NCBI RefSeq assembly: GCF_004005815.1
Contig: NZ_SACK01000004.1
Location: forward strand, 124,001 to 188,000
Reading direction: 5' to 3'
DNA: 64,000 nucleotides
From: Mucilaginibacter limnophilus
GTDB lineage: Bacteria; Bacteroidota; Bacteroidia; Sphingobacteriales; Sphingobacteriaceae
The notes below the pieces were generated by a model that was not told the origin of the DNA, made no database searches, and was given only the letters and a program-made list of their open reading frames with translations. This document shows positions 26,132-33,955 of the stretch, piece by piece (position 1 is the first letter of the stretch; each line of letters opens with the position of its first letter). The position numbers and the translations under genes were made by a program.

Positions 26132-27297
26132 GGCTGAGTGGTTGTTTGTTGCTGCAACAGACGTTTTACTCGTTCAAGTTCTTCAGGCGTATTTACATTG
26201 GTTAGCGCTGAAGGATAAGGTGCGTTTAGCAAAGTAGTATCACTATTGATAAGCACTTTTCGCGGACAAGAATACCCCTGAGCCAAAAACGACAACAACA
26301 CCGGATAGCTTTTTGGCTCCCAGATGGTAATAAGCGGTTCAGGAAAATCGTCATGAACGCTTTTGTATGCTGTCGCGATAGAGGCCGTATTGCGATTATC
26401 TATAAGGTACTGTATTGTCGCTTCATCAAGCAAAGGCAAGTCGGCAGCCACTACCAGCCAGGTGTTATCAGGCTGGGCCCTGAATGCCGACAGCATAGCC
26501 CCCATCGGACCAAGATTTAAAAAAGTATCCGTTAAAGTCTCATATCCTTTTGCAATTTCCCCGCTTTGCTCTTCCCGGCAGGAAATAAACACCTCCGCAC
26601 AAAAGTTTTTTAGCACATCAGCCAAATAATAACGCTGCTCTTTGCCATGCCAGTTTATGGCACCCTTATCAAAACCCATGCGCACGCTTTTACCGCCGGC
26701 AAGTACAAGTCCATTTATTTTTGACTTAGCTTGTTCCAATTTCGAGTTAAAAAATTCGATTATCTTATCCGTTTCATCCAGTCGGTAAACCGGAATGCTT
26801 TCCCAATTCGAAACAGTTTTTTTTATAAAGTCAAATACTTCTGTAGCAGTTGTGCTTAGTAGTATAAGTTCAACATTCGTCAATTGCTCAGCACGATTTT
26901 GCAGTGAAGTTTTTTTATTTTCGTCGATAATAACAACCTGCGCTTTAGCTTGCTGATGATTGCCATTCACCAATACGATATCGGCTTCAGCAAAAAGTTG
27001 TCTCTGGTTAAATGAAGACAAGTTGCCGGTAAAATTTAACTGGTTATAATTGATCTGATCGGTATATTCTATCGAAGCTCCTGAAGCTAACCTACCCGAC
27101 AACAGCATTACATCATCATTATGCGAAGTATCAGCGTAGGCACATTTATAAGCAGGCGACAGTGCCTTTATTATCTCATCGGCCAGTAGTTTTATCACGG
27201 TACAAGGTGCGCCTACAATGGCCCACTCATTCCGCGAAAAGTTACCCATCGCCGGACGCGTAAGCTCCGCATGTTTTTTATGTCCGTTTGAAGTCAT
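26128..27297 (-). CDS. mobA: MobA-type molybdenum cofactor guanylyltransferase with degenerate MobB-like N-terminus
   Basis: 389 residues, twice the size of a plain MobA. Residues about 195-389 are the nucleotidyltransferase: GLVLAGGKSVRMGFDKGAI is the GTP-binding loop, VAADLPLLDEATI holds the metal-binding aspartate, and NVNTPEELER ends the domain. It adds GMP to Mo-molybdopterin to make the dinucleotide form needed by formate-dehydrogenase-type enzymes. Residues 1-190 resemble a MobB-like P-loop domain in length and layout (AIVGAPCTVIKLLADEI, then IVLVNGN), but lack the GKT of a working P-loop. Overlaps moaC by 20 bp and moeB by 4 bp. Confidence 0.85.
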   Translation of the reverse strand: MTSNGHKKHAELTRPAMGNFSRNEWAIVGAPCTVIKLLADEIIKALSPAYKCAYADTSHNDDVMLLSGRLASGASIEYTDQINYNQLNFTGNLSSFNQRQLFAEADIVLVNGNHQQAKAQVVIIDENKKTSLQNRAEQLTNVELILLSTTATEVFDFIKKTVSNWESIPVYRLDETDKIIEFFNSKLEQAKSKINGLVLAGGKSVRMGFDKGAINWHGKEQRYYLADVLKNFCAEVFISCREEQSGEIAKGYETLTDTFLNLGPMGAMLSAFRAQPDNTWLVVAADLPLLDEATIQYLIDNRNTASIATAYKSVHDDFPEPLITIWEPKSYPVLLSFLAQGYSCPRKVLINSDTTLLNAPYPSALTNVNTPEELERVKRLLQQQTTTQP

Positions 27298-27748
27298 GCT
27301 TACCCCCTGTTTTTTCTATAAGCATAGTTTCTTTTATCACAATGTTATGGCTCATGGCCTTGCACATATCGTATATAGTTAAAGCGGCTATGGAAGCACC
27401 TGTCAGCGCCTCCATCTCAATACCGGTTTTAGCGGTTATGCTGGCCTCACATTCAATCACCACTTCCTTTTGTTCATTAAAGTTAATAGTAATATGGCAG
27501 TTATCCATACCTAACGGATGGCAAAGTGGTATTAGTTCACCCGTTTTCTTAGCAGCCATTATTCCGGCTATGATAGCTGTTTGAAACACCGGCCCTTTTT
27601 TGCTTTGAATTTCATCACCTTCCAAAAGCTCAAGCACTTCAGGCGGCAGGTAAACCACGCTGCGTGCTACAGCCCTGCGTTTTGTTGGCTGCTTTTCGCC
27701 TACATCAACCATATTTGGATTGTTGCTATCGTCGAGGTGTGTTATCAT
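27278..27748 (-). CDS. moaC: cyclic pyranopterin monophosphate synthase MoaC
   Basis: 156 residues. Together with MoaA it converts GTP into cyclic pyranopterin monophosphate. Starts ITHLDDSNNPNMVDVGEK, the conserved MoaC opening, and contains IPLCHPLGMDNCHI with the active-site histidine/cysteine run and GIEMEALTGASIAALTIYDMCK, the strongest signature. Length normal. The upstream 100 bp between moeA and this gene contains an inverted repeat, so a separate promoter or RNA processing there is possible. Confidence 0.96.
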   Translation of the reverse strand: MITHLDDSNNPNMVDVGEKQPTKRRAVARSVVYLPPEVLELLEGDEIQSKKGPVFQTAIIAGIMAAKKTGELIPLCHPLGMDNCHITINFNEQKEVVIECEASITAKTGIEMEALTGASIAALTIYDMCKAMSHNIVIKETMLIEKTGGKHDFKRT

Positions 27749-27763
27749 TGTTTGTAGTTTTGT

Positions 27764-27876
27764 GATTACACTGATTTACGAATTTGATTACACCGATTTT
27801 GAGAACTCGTTAACATCGTCATTTGTATATCCTAACGACCTTTTCTACTTATCGGTGAAATCTAAATCGGTGAATC
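27764..27876. repeat. inverted/direct word repeat between moeA and moaC
   Basis: GATTACACTGATTT and GATTACACCGATTT lie in tandem at 27764-27800; the complementary ATCGGTGAAATC and ATCGGTGAATC words lie at 27851-27876. The right arm covers the last nine codons of moeA, so that the repeat encodes the end of the protein. Confidence 0.65.
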
Positions 27877-29063
27877 ATTATTATCCTATAAACTTCCCCT
27901 TTTTTAAACTCACTTTTATCAGCCGGAAGTTCCATAAAGGCGTCGGCATCAGCTAAATTAGCGAAATCTCCTGAGCCGTTGCCTGTAACAGGTTCGGCGA
28001 TAAGCTGCGCCTTGTTATTCATTAACAGCTTTACCTGCATAAAATAAACAAGTTCCGGCTTAAATGTTACATCGTTATCCAGAACCGCATACATGGCCGG
28101 TTTTTCAATCATGCCCAGCGTAGCACGCAGCCATGGCAGAAAGTATCTGTGCGTACACATAAATGCAGCCACAGGATTGCCCGGAAAGGCGAACACCAAT
28201 ACTCCGTTTTCATGCTTGCCAAACCAGAATGGTTTACCCGGACGCTGGGCTACTTTATGAAAAATCTGTTTAACAAATAACCTTTCGAGCACTTCAGGCA
28301 ACAAGTCAAACTTTCCGGCAGATACTCCGCCAGTCAGAATAATGGCGTCGTAATACTGCAGGCAGTGTGCCAGTTGGCGTTCCATGATATCGGCTTCGTC
28401 GGGCAGGTGCAGTATATCTGCATGTATGCCGTTGTCTTTTAGGATAGATTGCACAGTGTAATTGTTCGAACGGCGTATCTGGTGTGGTTTTGGTGTTTCA
28501 CGCACATCGATAACTTCGTCGCCGGTAGAAACAACCACCACCCGCGGCAGCTTTTTAACTCTTATTTCTTCTTCGCCTACTGAAGTTATCAAACTTAGAA
28601 CCGCTGGAGTTATCACCTGCCCCGGTACTGCTAAAATATCGCCTTGTTTCCTATCGCGTCCCTGGGTATGGATATTTTGTCCTTTAGCAACTATACTTGA
28701 CAGCACCACCGCGCCTTCTTCGTTGAGATCAATCTGTTCATAAGGTATCACTGTATCGACTGATTCGGGCAGCATTGCGCCTGTCATGATCTCAATACAC
28801 TCGTCCAGTGCTTTGATTTCCGCGGGAGCGTCACCGGCGGCCTGTACAGCAATTTTCCGGAACACCGTATTACCCTTTTCTATCGCTTCGTACTTAACCG
28901 CGATGCCATCCATAGCAACACGGTTGAAAGGCGGCATATCCCTGTCGGCTTTTATATTTTCAGCCAGTACACGGCCTGTAGCTTCGGTAAACAGCACAAT
29001 CTCGTTGCCCAGATCGGCTTTATTTTCAAGTATTATCCGTTCAGCTTCTTCAACTGTTCTCAT
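27849..29063 (-). CDS. moeA: molybdopterin molybdenumtransferase MoeA
   Basis: 404 residues. MoeA inserts molybdate into (adenylylated) molybdopterin. MPPFNRVAMDGIAV near residue 43 is the classic MoeA motif; ITGAMLP-like IMTGAMLPESVDTVIPYEQ is at about 95; VVVVSTGDEVID near 175 and LTGGVSAGKFDLL near 240 form the MoCF-binding domain; AFPGNPVAAF near 300 is the last signature. The protein ends IIMIHRFRFHR, where the final residues are encoded by an intergenic-type repeat. It starts 6 bp after moaA stops and is co-transcribed. No mogA/moaB was found in the window. Confidence 0.96.
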   Translation of the reverse strand: MRTVEEAERIILENKADLGNEIVLFTEATGRVLAENIKADRDMPPFNRVAMDGIAVKYEAIEKGNTVFRKIAVQAAGDAPAEIKALDECIEIMTGAMLPESVDTVIPYEQIDLNEEGAVVLSSIVAKGQNIHTQGRDRKQGDILAVPGQVITPAVLSLITSVGEEEIRVKKLPRVVVVSTGDEVIDVRETPKPHQIRRSNNYTVQSILKDNGIHADILHLPDEADIMERQLAHCLQYYDAIILTGGVSAGKFDLLPEVLERLFVKQIFHKVAQRPGKPFWFGKHENGVLVFAFPGNPVAAFMCTHRYFLPWLRATLGMIEKPAMYAVLDNDVTFKPELVYFMQVKLLMNNKAQLIAEPVTGNGSGDFANLADADAFMELPADKSEFKKGEVYRIIMIHRFRFHR

Positions 29064-29069
29064 AAGGTA

Positions 29070-30059
29070 TCAGCCGCCTATTTCGGCCATTGATTCATGT
29101 ATATCATGCCGCTGCAGTTCAGCCTGACGGCCATCCTTTGCCTTGTTGCCCAAGGCATCGCGCAGCAGCATTTTTATTTCATCGTCACTATCCCCTTTGC
29201 GCAAAGCATCTTTTATATTCAGCACACCATCATCATATAAACAGGTACGCAGCATACCTTGAGGTGTTACGCGTATGCGGTTGCAACTACCACAAAACGT
29301 ACGCGAGTAGGCTGCGATAATGCCCACATTACCCTGGTGACCAGGTACATGATAATTATACGATGTTGAATATGCCGGGTCAGCAATCTTTTGTATTGAA
29401 GGATAATGCAGCTGTATCTCTTCCAGTATCCGCAGATAATCCCATTGTAGCGTATTAAACTGATGACTATCCCCATTGAAAGGCATTTCCTCAATAAAAC
29501 GTACGCTTACAGGAAGGTCTTTTGTCAGTTCAACAAGTGGTGCAATGTCCTGTGTGTTCCGGCCATCCATCACAACCGCGTTTATTTTAACATTGATATT
29601 GTGTTTTAACAATGCCTCAAGCGTGTGCATCACATTAGTAAACTCATCCCGGCGGGTTATAGCAAAAAAGCGATTAGCGTCAAGCGTATCTAAACTCAGG
29701 TTTACTGATTTTATACCGATGTCTTTCAACTGCGGCACAAACGGGGCAGTCAATACGCCATTGGTGGTTAACGTCAGTTCGTTTATACCTTTAATTTTTG
29801 ACAGCGAAGTAAGAAACTGCATTATTCCCCGACGCACAAAGGGTTCGCCGCCTGTAATGCGTACTTTTTCGATACCCATTCCAGCCATAACACGGCACAT
29901 GCGCAGCATTTCTTCATAACTCATCAGTTCGCTTCGCGAAAGCCAGTTGAGCCCATGCTCGGGCATGCAGTAGAAACAGCGTAGGTTGCACCTGTCTGTC
30001 ACCGCAAGGCGCAGGTAGTTTACTATCCGTCCGTGATTGTCTGTCAGCGCGTTCAACAT
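29070..30059 (-). CDS. moaA: GTP 3',8-cyclase MoaA (radical SAM)
   Basis: 329 residues from ATG 30059. Radical SAM enzyme that starts molybdenum-cofactor synthesis from GTP. N-terminal cluster motif: CNLRCFYCMPEHG (CxxxCxxC). RITGGEPFVRRGI near residue 65 follows. C-terminal cluster: CGSCNRIRVTPQGMLRTC. It ends IGG, the di-glycine tail needed for activity. An earlier in-frame ATG at 30089 lies inside a terminator hairpin for galM and is rejected. First gene of the minus-strand operon moaA-moeA-moaC-mobA-moeB. Confidence 0.96.
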   Translation of the reverse strand: MLNALTDNHGRIVNYLRLAVTDRCNLRCFYCMPEHGLNWLSRSELMSYEEMLRMCRVMAGMGIEKVRITGGEPFVRRGIMQFLTSLSKIKGINELTLTTNGVLTAPFVPQLKDIGIKSVNLSLDTLDANRFFAITRRDEFTNVMHTLEALLKHNINVKINAVVMDGRNTQDIAPLVELTKDLPVSVRFIEEMPFNGDSHQFNTLQWDYLRILEEIQLHYPSIQKIADPAYSTSYNYHVPGHQGNVGIIAAYSRTFCGSCNRIRVTPQGMLRTCLYDDGVLNIKDALRKGDSDDEIKMLLRDALGNKAKDGRQAELQRHDIHESMAEIGG

Positions 30060-30074
30060 GGTAAAGTTAAGGAT

Positions 30075-30110
30075 AAAAAAATATCCCATCCTGATATTCT
30101 CAAGATGGGA
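30075..30110 (-). terminator. rho-independent terminator of the aldose epimerase gene
   Basis: On the minus strand: TCCCATC (30104-30110) pairs with GATGGGA (30084-30090) around a 13-nt loop, followed by a T run (plus-strand A run 30075-30081). It ends just before the moaA ATG. Confidence 0.8.
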
Positions 30111-30138
30111 TTATTAAAGCCATTAAATGGCAAGTATA

Positions 30139-31317
30139 TTACTTCTTTACAGAAAACTTATAAATCGAATGTGTTTTATAAGTCTGCCCTGGATTAAGTT
30201 CTGTCGACGGATATTCGGGACGGTTTGGCGAATCAGGGAAATGCTGAGTTTCCAATGCAAATGATGTTCTGAATTCGTCCTTAATACCATATTTCAGCAC
30301 GTTTTTAGCCTGCATAAAGTTGCCACTGTAAAACTGTAAACCAGGCTCCGGTGTGTAAATATCCAGCGTAATACCTGTTTTGTCACCAGTAATAGTAGCT
30401 ACAGGTTTGCTGATATCTGTTTTGTTCAGCACAAAGTTATGATCGTAACCTTTGCCGTTTTTCAACTGTTGGTTGTCGGTTTCAATACGTGCACCTATTT
30501 CTGTTGGTTTTGTAAAATCAAACGGTGTACCGGCAACTTTCTCCAACGGACCAAGCGGAATAAGACCGCTGTCGACAGGTAAATAATTATCAGCGTTTAT
30601 CCATAAAGTATGTTTCAGGATATCACCGCTGCCCGAACCATTCAGATTATAAAAAGCATGGTTAGTTAAGTTTACTACAGTCTTTTTATCGGTTTTAGCC
30701 TCGTAGCTGATATCAAGCGCGTTGTCATCAGTTAAATGAAACGTTACTTTTACATTCAGGTTGCCGGGAAAACCTTCCTCACCGTCTTTTGACAAATAAG
30801 TCAGTTCGACAGTGTTCGAATCAACTTGTTTACCATCCCATATCACACTTTGAAAGCCTTTTTTACCACCGTGCAGCATGTTAGCACCGTTGTTTAATGA
30901 AGAACTGTATTCTTTGCCGTCAATTTTAAATTTACCTTTAGCTATACGGTTGCCATAGCGACCGATGGTTGCACCGTAATAAACTTCGGTAGATTTTAAA
31001 TATCCCTCAGCACTTTCCGGACCAACAATTACGTCAACCATTTTACCGTCTTTATCAGGCAGTAACAGGTTAACTATACGTCCGCCGTAATTGGTTATTG
31101 ATGCTTCTACCCCGTTCTTATTTTTTAAAGTAAAAAGATGAACGGCCTTACCGTCGATTGTAGTGTCGAACGCCGAAGCGGGCGCCAATGCTGCGGTGTG
31201 CGTAGTGTCTGTGCTCATGGTTTCAGTTGATTTTGATGCCGGCTGATTGCAGGCGGCCAAATATAGGGCGCAAGCCGGTAAAATTGCTAATGCGGGTTTT
31301 ACAAATTCTCGTATCAT
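30139..31317 (-). CDS. galM: aldose 1-epimerase, lipoprotein form
   Basis: 392 residues with a lipoprotein signal (lipobox LAAC, Cys about residue 23) and a Ser/Thr-rich linker before the enzyme domain. The galactose mutarotase domain shows GATIGRYGNRIAKG near residue 110, VNLTNHAFYNLNGSG with the catalytic His, GYDHNFVLNK, and FALETQHFPDSPNRP with the catalytic Glu. It interconverts alpha and beta sugars. Being lipid-anchored in the periplasm or outer membrane suggests work on imported or cut sugars. It has its own good promoter (31389-31417) and terminator. Confidence 0.92.
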   Translation of the reverse strand: MIREFVKPALAILPACALYLAACNQPASKSTETMSTDTTHTAALAPASAFDTTIDGKAVHLFTLKNKNGVEASITNYGGRIVNLLLPDKDGKMVDVIVGPESAEGYLKSTEVYYGATIGRYGNRIAKGKFKIDGKEYSSSLNNGANMLHGGKKGFQSVIWDGKQVDSNTVELTYLSKDGEEGFPGNLNVKVTFHLTDDNALDISYEAKTDKKTVVNLTNHAFYNLNGSGSGDILKHTLWINADNYLPVDSGLIPLGPLEKVAGTPFDFTKPTEIGARIETDNQQLKNGKGYDHNFVLNKTDISKPVATITGDKTGITLDIYTPEPGLQFYSGNFMQAKNVLKYGIKDEFRTSFALETQHFPDSPNRPEYPSTELNPGQTYKTHSIYKFSVKK

Positions 31318-31388
31318 AGGTCCTTTATTTATTGTTAAGGGTTTCGTAACAGATAGAGCAGATTCTCTTAATTGGTTTTGAAATCTGT

Positions 31389-31417
31389 CAAATATACAAT
31401 TATTTGCAAGTTTGCAA
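31389..31417 (-). promoter_or_regulatory. Bacteroidota promoter for galM with repeated TTGCAA words
   Basis: On the minus strand TTG (31415-31417) is 18 bp from TATATTTG (31389-31396), a good -33/-7 pair. TTGCAA occurs at 31404-31409, 31412-31417 and 31436-31441, around the -33 box, and could be an operator. Confidence 0.5.
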
Positions 31418-31445
31418 TGATTAACTGATTTTTCCTTGCAACATG

Positions 31446-32315
31446 TTACAAATCCAGCTCGCCACCGTGCACAACGGCGCTTTCACATATATATGTCGGC
31501 ACAATGCCGGTAGAATGAATAGCCGCTTCAGCATCTTCAGGTAACGTATTTCCTGATAGAACCAACACCGTATCTAACCCGAATTTATTGCCGCCAATGA
31601 TATCGGTATAAAGCGTATCGCCAACCATCACAATATCTTTTTTGCTGATCTGGCGGCGCTCACGTATCAAATCATAAGCGAACATGAACATCTGTGAATC
31701 AGGCTTGCCGAAGCGGATAAACTCCTTGCCTACAATGCTCTCAACCATATTGGCTATACCACCAATAGCCACAGATACATCATTTGCCGAAAGGGGGTAG
31801 GCATAATCAGTATTGGCCACAATGGCAGGTATAGTGCGTTTGCGCAGTATATTCACTGTTTTATTAATATCCTCAAACCAGTCGAACCCTTCATCATCCA
31901 TAAACACAAAGGCGTTCACCTTATCCATATTGGTGCTGTTCACCTGGTTAACCGACAAAGTGTGCCTGCCTTCATTTTCAATATAGTGTGCCGATTCGGG
32001 CGTACCCAAAAACGCCACAATACCGTCTTTCACTTTCAGGTCCAGGTATTCTTTAGCCAGCATACCTGATGATACGATACGGTCGGGCGATATGGCATGA
32101 AGCCCCTGACGGTGGTATGATTCGGCCAATTGCACCGGACTGCGCGAAGCATCATTGGTAACTATATAATATTCTTTACCTTGCTGCTCAAGGTAAGCAA
32201 ACGTTTTTTCGATACCCGGTACCAGTCCTTTATAGTTTTTTAATACTCCAAAGGCATCAAAAAACACGATCTGGTAGCGGTCGACAATCGACTTAAAGTT
32301 ATCAATGTGCTTCAT
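31446..32315 (-). CDS. HAD-IIA family phosphatase
   Basis: 289 residues. The HAD nucleophile is Asp20 in VFFDAFGVL; like other members of this subgroup it has D-x-F/W-G-V where most HADs have D-x-D-G. IVTNDASRSPVQL near residue 53 is the second motif (Asn/Ser), and IRFGKPDSQMFMFA followed by IVMVGDTLYTDIIGG give the lysine and the metal-binding aspartates. The NagD-like cap lies between. It would remove phosphate from a small molecule. It is 5 bp after the kinase gene, so the two are one transcription unit and may act on one metabolite. Confidence 0.87.
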   Translation of the reverse strand: MKHIDNFKSIVDRYQIVFFDAFGVLKNYKGLVPGIEKTFAYLEQQGKEYYIVTNDASRSPVQLAESYHRQGLHAISPDRIVSSGMLAKEYLDLKVKDGIVAFLGTPESAHYIENEGRHTLSVNQVNSTNMDKVNAFVFMDDEGFDWFEDINKTVNILRKRTIPAIVANTDYAYPLSANDVSVAIGGIANMVESIVGKEFIRFGKPDSQMFMFAYDLIRERRQISKKDIVMVGDTLYTDIIGGNKFGLDTVLVLSGNTLPEDAEAAIHSTGIVPTYICESAVVHGGELDL

Positions 32316-32320
32316 TAGTA

Positions 32321-33358
32321 TTATTTCAGTTTCAGGGCTGATATTATTTTTTCGGCATCAAAATCACGATCTACAGAGGGCAGGTAAATGTCAAAGGCTT
32401 CGGCCTGGAGTTTTTTGGCATATTGCTCGTGGAAAAAGTGTTTGCCATCCTTTATCACATAATTCAGTATAAAAAAGCGGTAAACTTCCTTCAAAAAGCG
32501 TATCTCATCAGCTTTAAGCGGATTTACTTTATGATATTCTTTAAGGAAAAGTATAAAGCGGTCTTCCATCATGGTATCAATCACATAACTGAATACCGTG
32601 CGGTCGCCTACGGAAGATACTACCCTGCTGAAAAAGTAAAAATCAAGCACACGGTAGCTCATCCTGAACCAGTCGTAATCCCAGCGGGAATACAGCTCCA
32701 GATCGGGCGTTACCGAGAAGTTGCCGATATTCCAGTCGATAAATACCGGGATGATCTCAAATGAACTTACATTGTGTTTCAGCCTGTTTTTCACAAACTG
32801 GTCGCAGTGATATTTCAGAAAATCAGCCTGCATACGGCTCCCAAACTGCTTTTCATTTTTGTTAAGCTGATCGAGCAGGATGTTAATATCGGTACGCAGT
32901 GTTTTTGATGATTTAGGCAGAACATTTTTGAGTCTTGCACAGGCTTTATGGAATTTACCTACCTGCTGACCAAGCTTTTTTATGTGACGTTCTTCCAGTT
33001 GGCGCGGCAGGCGCTCCATAACCCTTGTTGGATTATAAAACACTACCCATGCATCGGTTTTGCCCTGTTTGTAACGGTAGGTATATACCCTATTATTTTT
33101 TAATAGCGATTTTGAAAGCAGGTTTTCGAATGGGTAGAGCAAGTTATTGCAAAGGCTGTGGATCAGGCGGTGGTCCTCCTTAAAATGCTCGTATTTGCCA
33201 AAGTTTGAAAGCTTGGCTATAATGATGTCGTCGTCGTCAAAAGTTATGCGGTAAACATGGTTGGTTGAAACCCGGGCGCTGATATCGTCTATGGTCTTGA
33301 TGGTCTTTGATGCGTCGTACCCTTCCCATGCCTTTTGAATTATAAGTGAATAGTCCAT
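32321..33358 (-). CDS. APH-fold small-molecule kinase (phosphotransferase family)
   Basis: 345 residues with the aminoglycoside/choline-kinase fold. The catalytic loop is VFIDWNIGNFSV (Asp ... Asn), unusual in having D-W-N-x-x-N rather than H-x-D-x4-N; the metal-binding motif is RWDYDWFRMSY, equal to the DFD motif. IIIAKLSNFGKYEHFKEDHRL near residue 47 gives the ATP-binding lysine and helix-C glutamate. The substrate is unknown. It is followed by a HAD phosphatase 5 bp away. Sequence is not close enough to any antibiotic kinase to suggest resistance. Confidence 0.78.
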   Translation of the reverse strand: MDYSLIIQKAWEGYDASKTIKTIDDISARVSTNHVYRITFDDDDIIIAKLSNFGKYEHFKEDHRLIHSLCNNLLYPFENLLSKSLLKNNRVYTYRYKQGKTDAWVVFYNPTRVMERLPRQLEERHIKKLGQQVGKFHKACARLKNVLPKSSKTLRTDINILLDQLNKNEKQFGSRMQADFLKYHCDQFVKNRLKHNVSSFEIIPVFIDWNIGNFSVTPDLELYSRWDYDWFRMSYRVLDFYFFSRVVSSVGDRTVFSYVIDTMMEDRFILFLKEYHKVNPLKADEIRFLKEVYRFFILNYVIKDGKHFFHEQYAKKLQAEAFDIYLPSVDRDFDAEKIISALKLK

Positions 33359-33451
33359 TTAGAATATAATTGGACACAAAGAACGCAAAGTTTTCACAAT
33401 TATAACAAGCAATTTGCAGCGCCCGGCATGTCCCCGGAGGCTGGTATGTTA

Positions 33452-33889
33452 TTACTTTCCTTCAGCTTTATGGGCAGGTGTAACCTCAGGGTGCTCTACT
33501 CCTCTGTGACAGCTATTACAGTTAACCCCTTCTTCAGCCATCATACCCAACTCATTTTTCTTCGCGTGGAAGTACTTTTTGTTAAGCATCTCAGTCATTT
33601 TGTACATCTTGCGTGCCATCTCTTTCTCCGGTTTGGCATCGCTTGCCCAATCCATTTTCCGGGTAGCGGTATCGCGCACATGGCAAAAGCTACACTTAGT
33701 ACCTAAAGCATGCTCCCACTCTTCCATCACCTCATGCATTTGATCTTTAGTGATGTTTTTAGGCAGGACTTTTAAATTTTTAAATAATTTTTCTTCGGCG
33801 GGTTTCTCTTGTTTTAAAGTAACCATTGAGGTTAGCACTACACTTGAAAGCAGCCCTATTGTGATAAACGCTTTTTTGTTGATGAACAT
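33452..33889 (-). CDS. diheme c-type cytochrome (reaction-centre cytochrome-like)
   Basis: 145 residues with an N-terminal hydrophobic signal/anchor (about residues 7-24). Two haem motifs are present: TKCSFCHVRD and VNCNSCHRG. The region NLKVLPKNITKDQMHEVM before the first haem is typical of the photosynthetic reaction centre cytochrome-like family found in non-phototrophic bacteria, where it is a periplasmic electron carrier. Met residues in between may be axial ligands. It is a single gene; no oxidase lies next to it. It may be held by its N-terminal helix in the membrane. Confidence 0.85.
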   Translation of the reverse strand: MFINKKAFITIGLLSSVVLTSMVTLKQEKPAEEKLFKNLKVLPKNITKDQMHEVMEEWEHALGTKCSFCHVRDTATRKMDWASDAKPEKEMARKMYKMTEMLNKKYFHAKKNELGMMAEEGVNCNSCHRGVEHPEVTPAHKAEGK

Positions 33890-33955
33890 TTGTCAGAGAT
33901 TTGTCAGGTAAATATAATTATGTGTTAGATAATATTACCAAACGCAACAATATTT

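Noticed and set aside
30060..30089. Longer moaA start (ATG 30089)
   Set aside because: It lies in the galM terminator hairpin, and MoaA homology begins after 30059.
32321..33358. Antibiotic-resistance aminoglycoside kinase
   Set aside because: Only the fold is shared; the catalytic loop differs and the genetic context is a metabolic-type operon with a HAD phosphatase.
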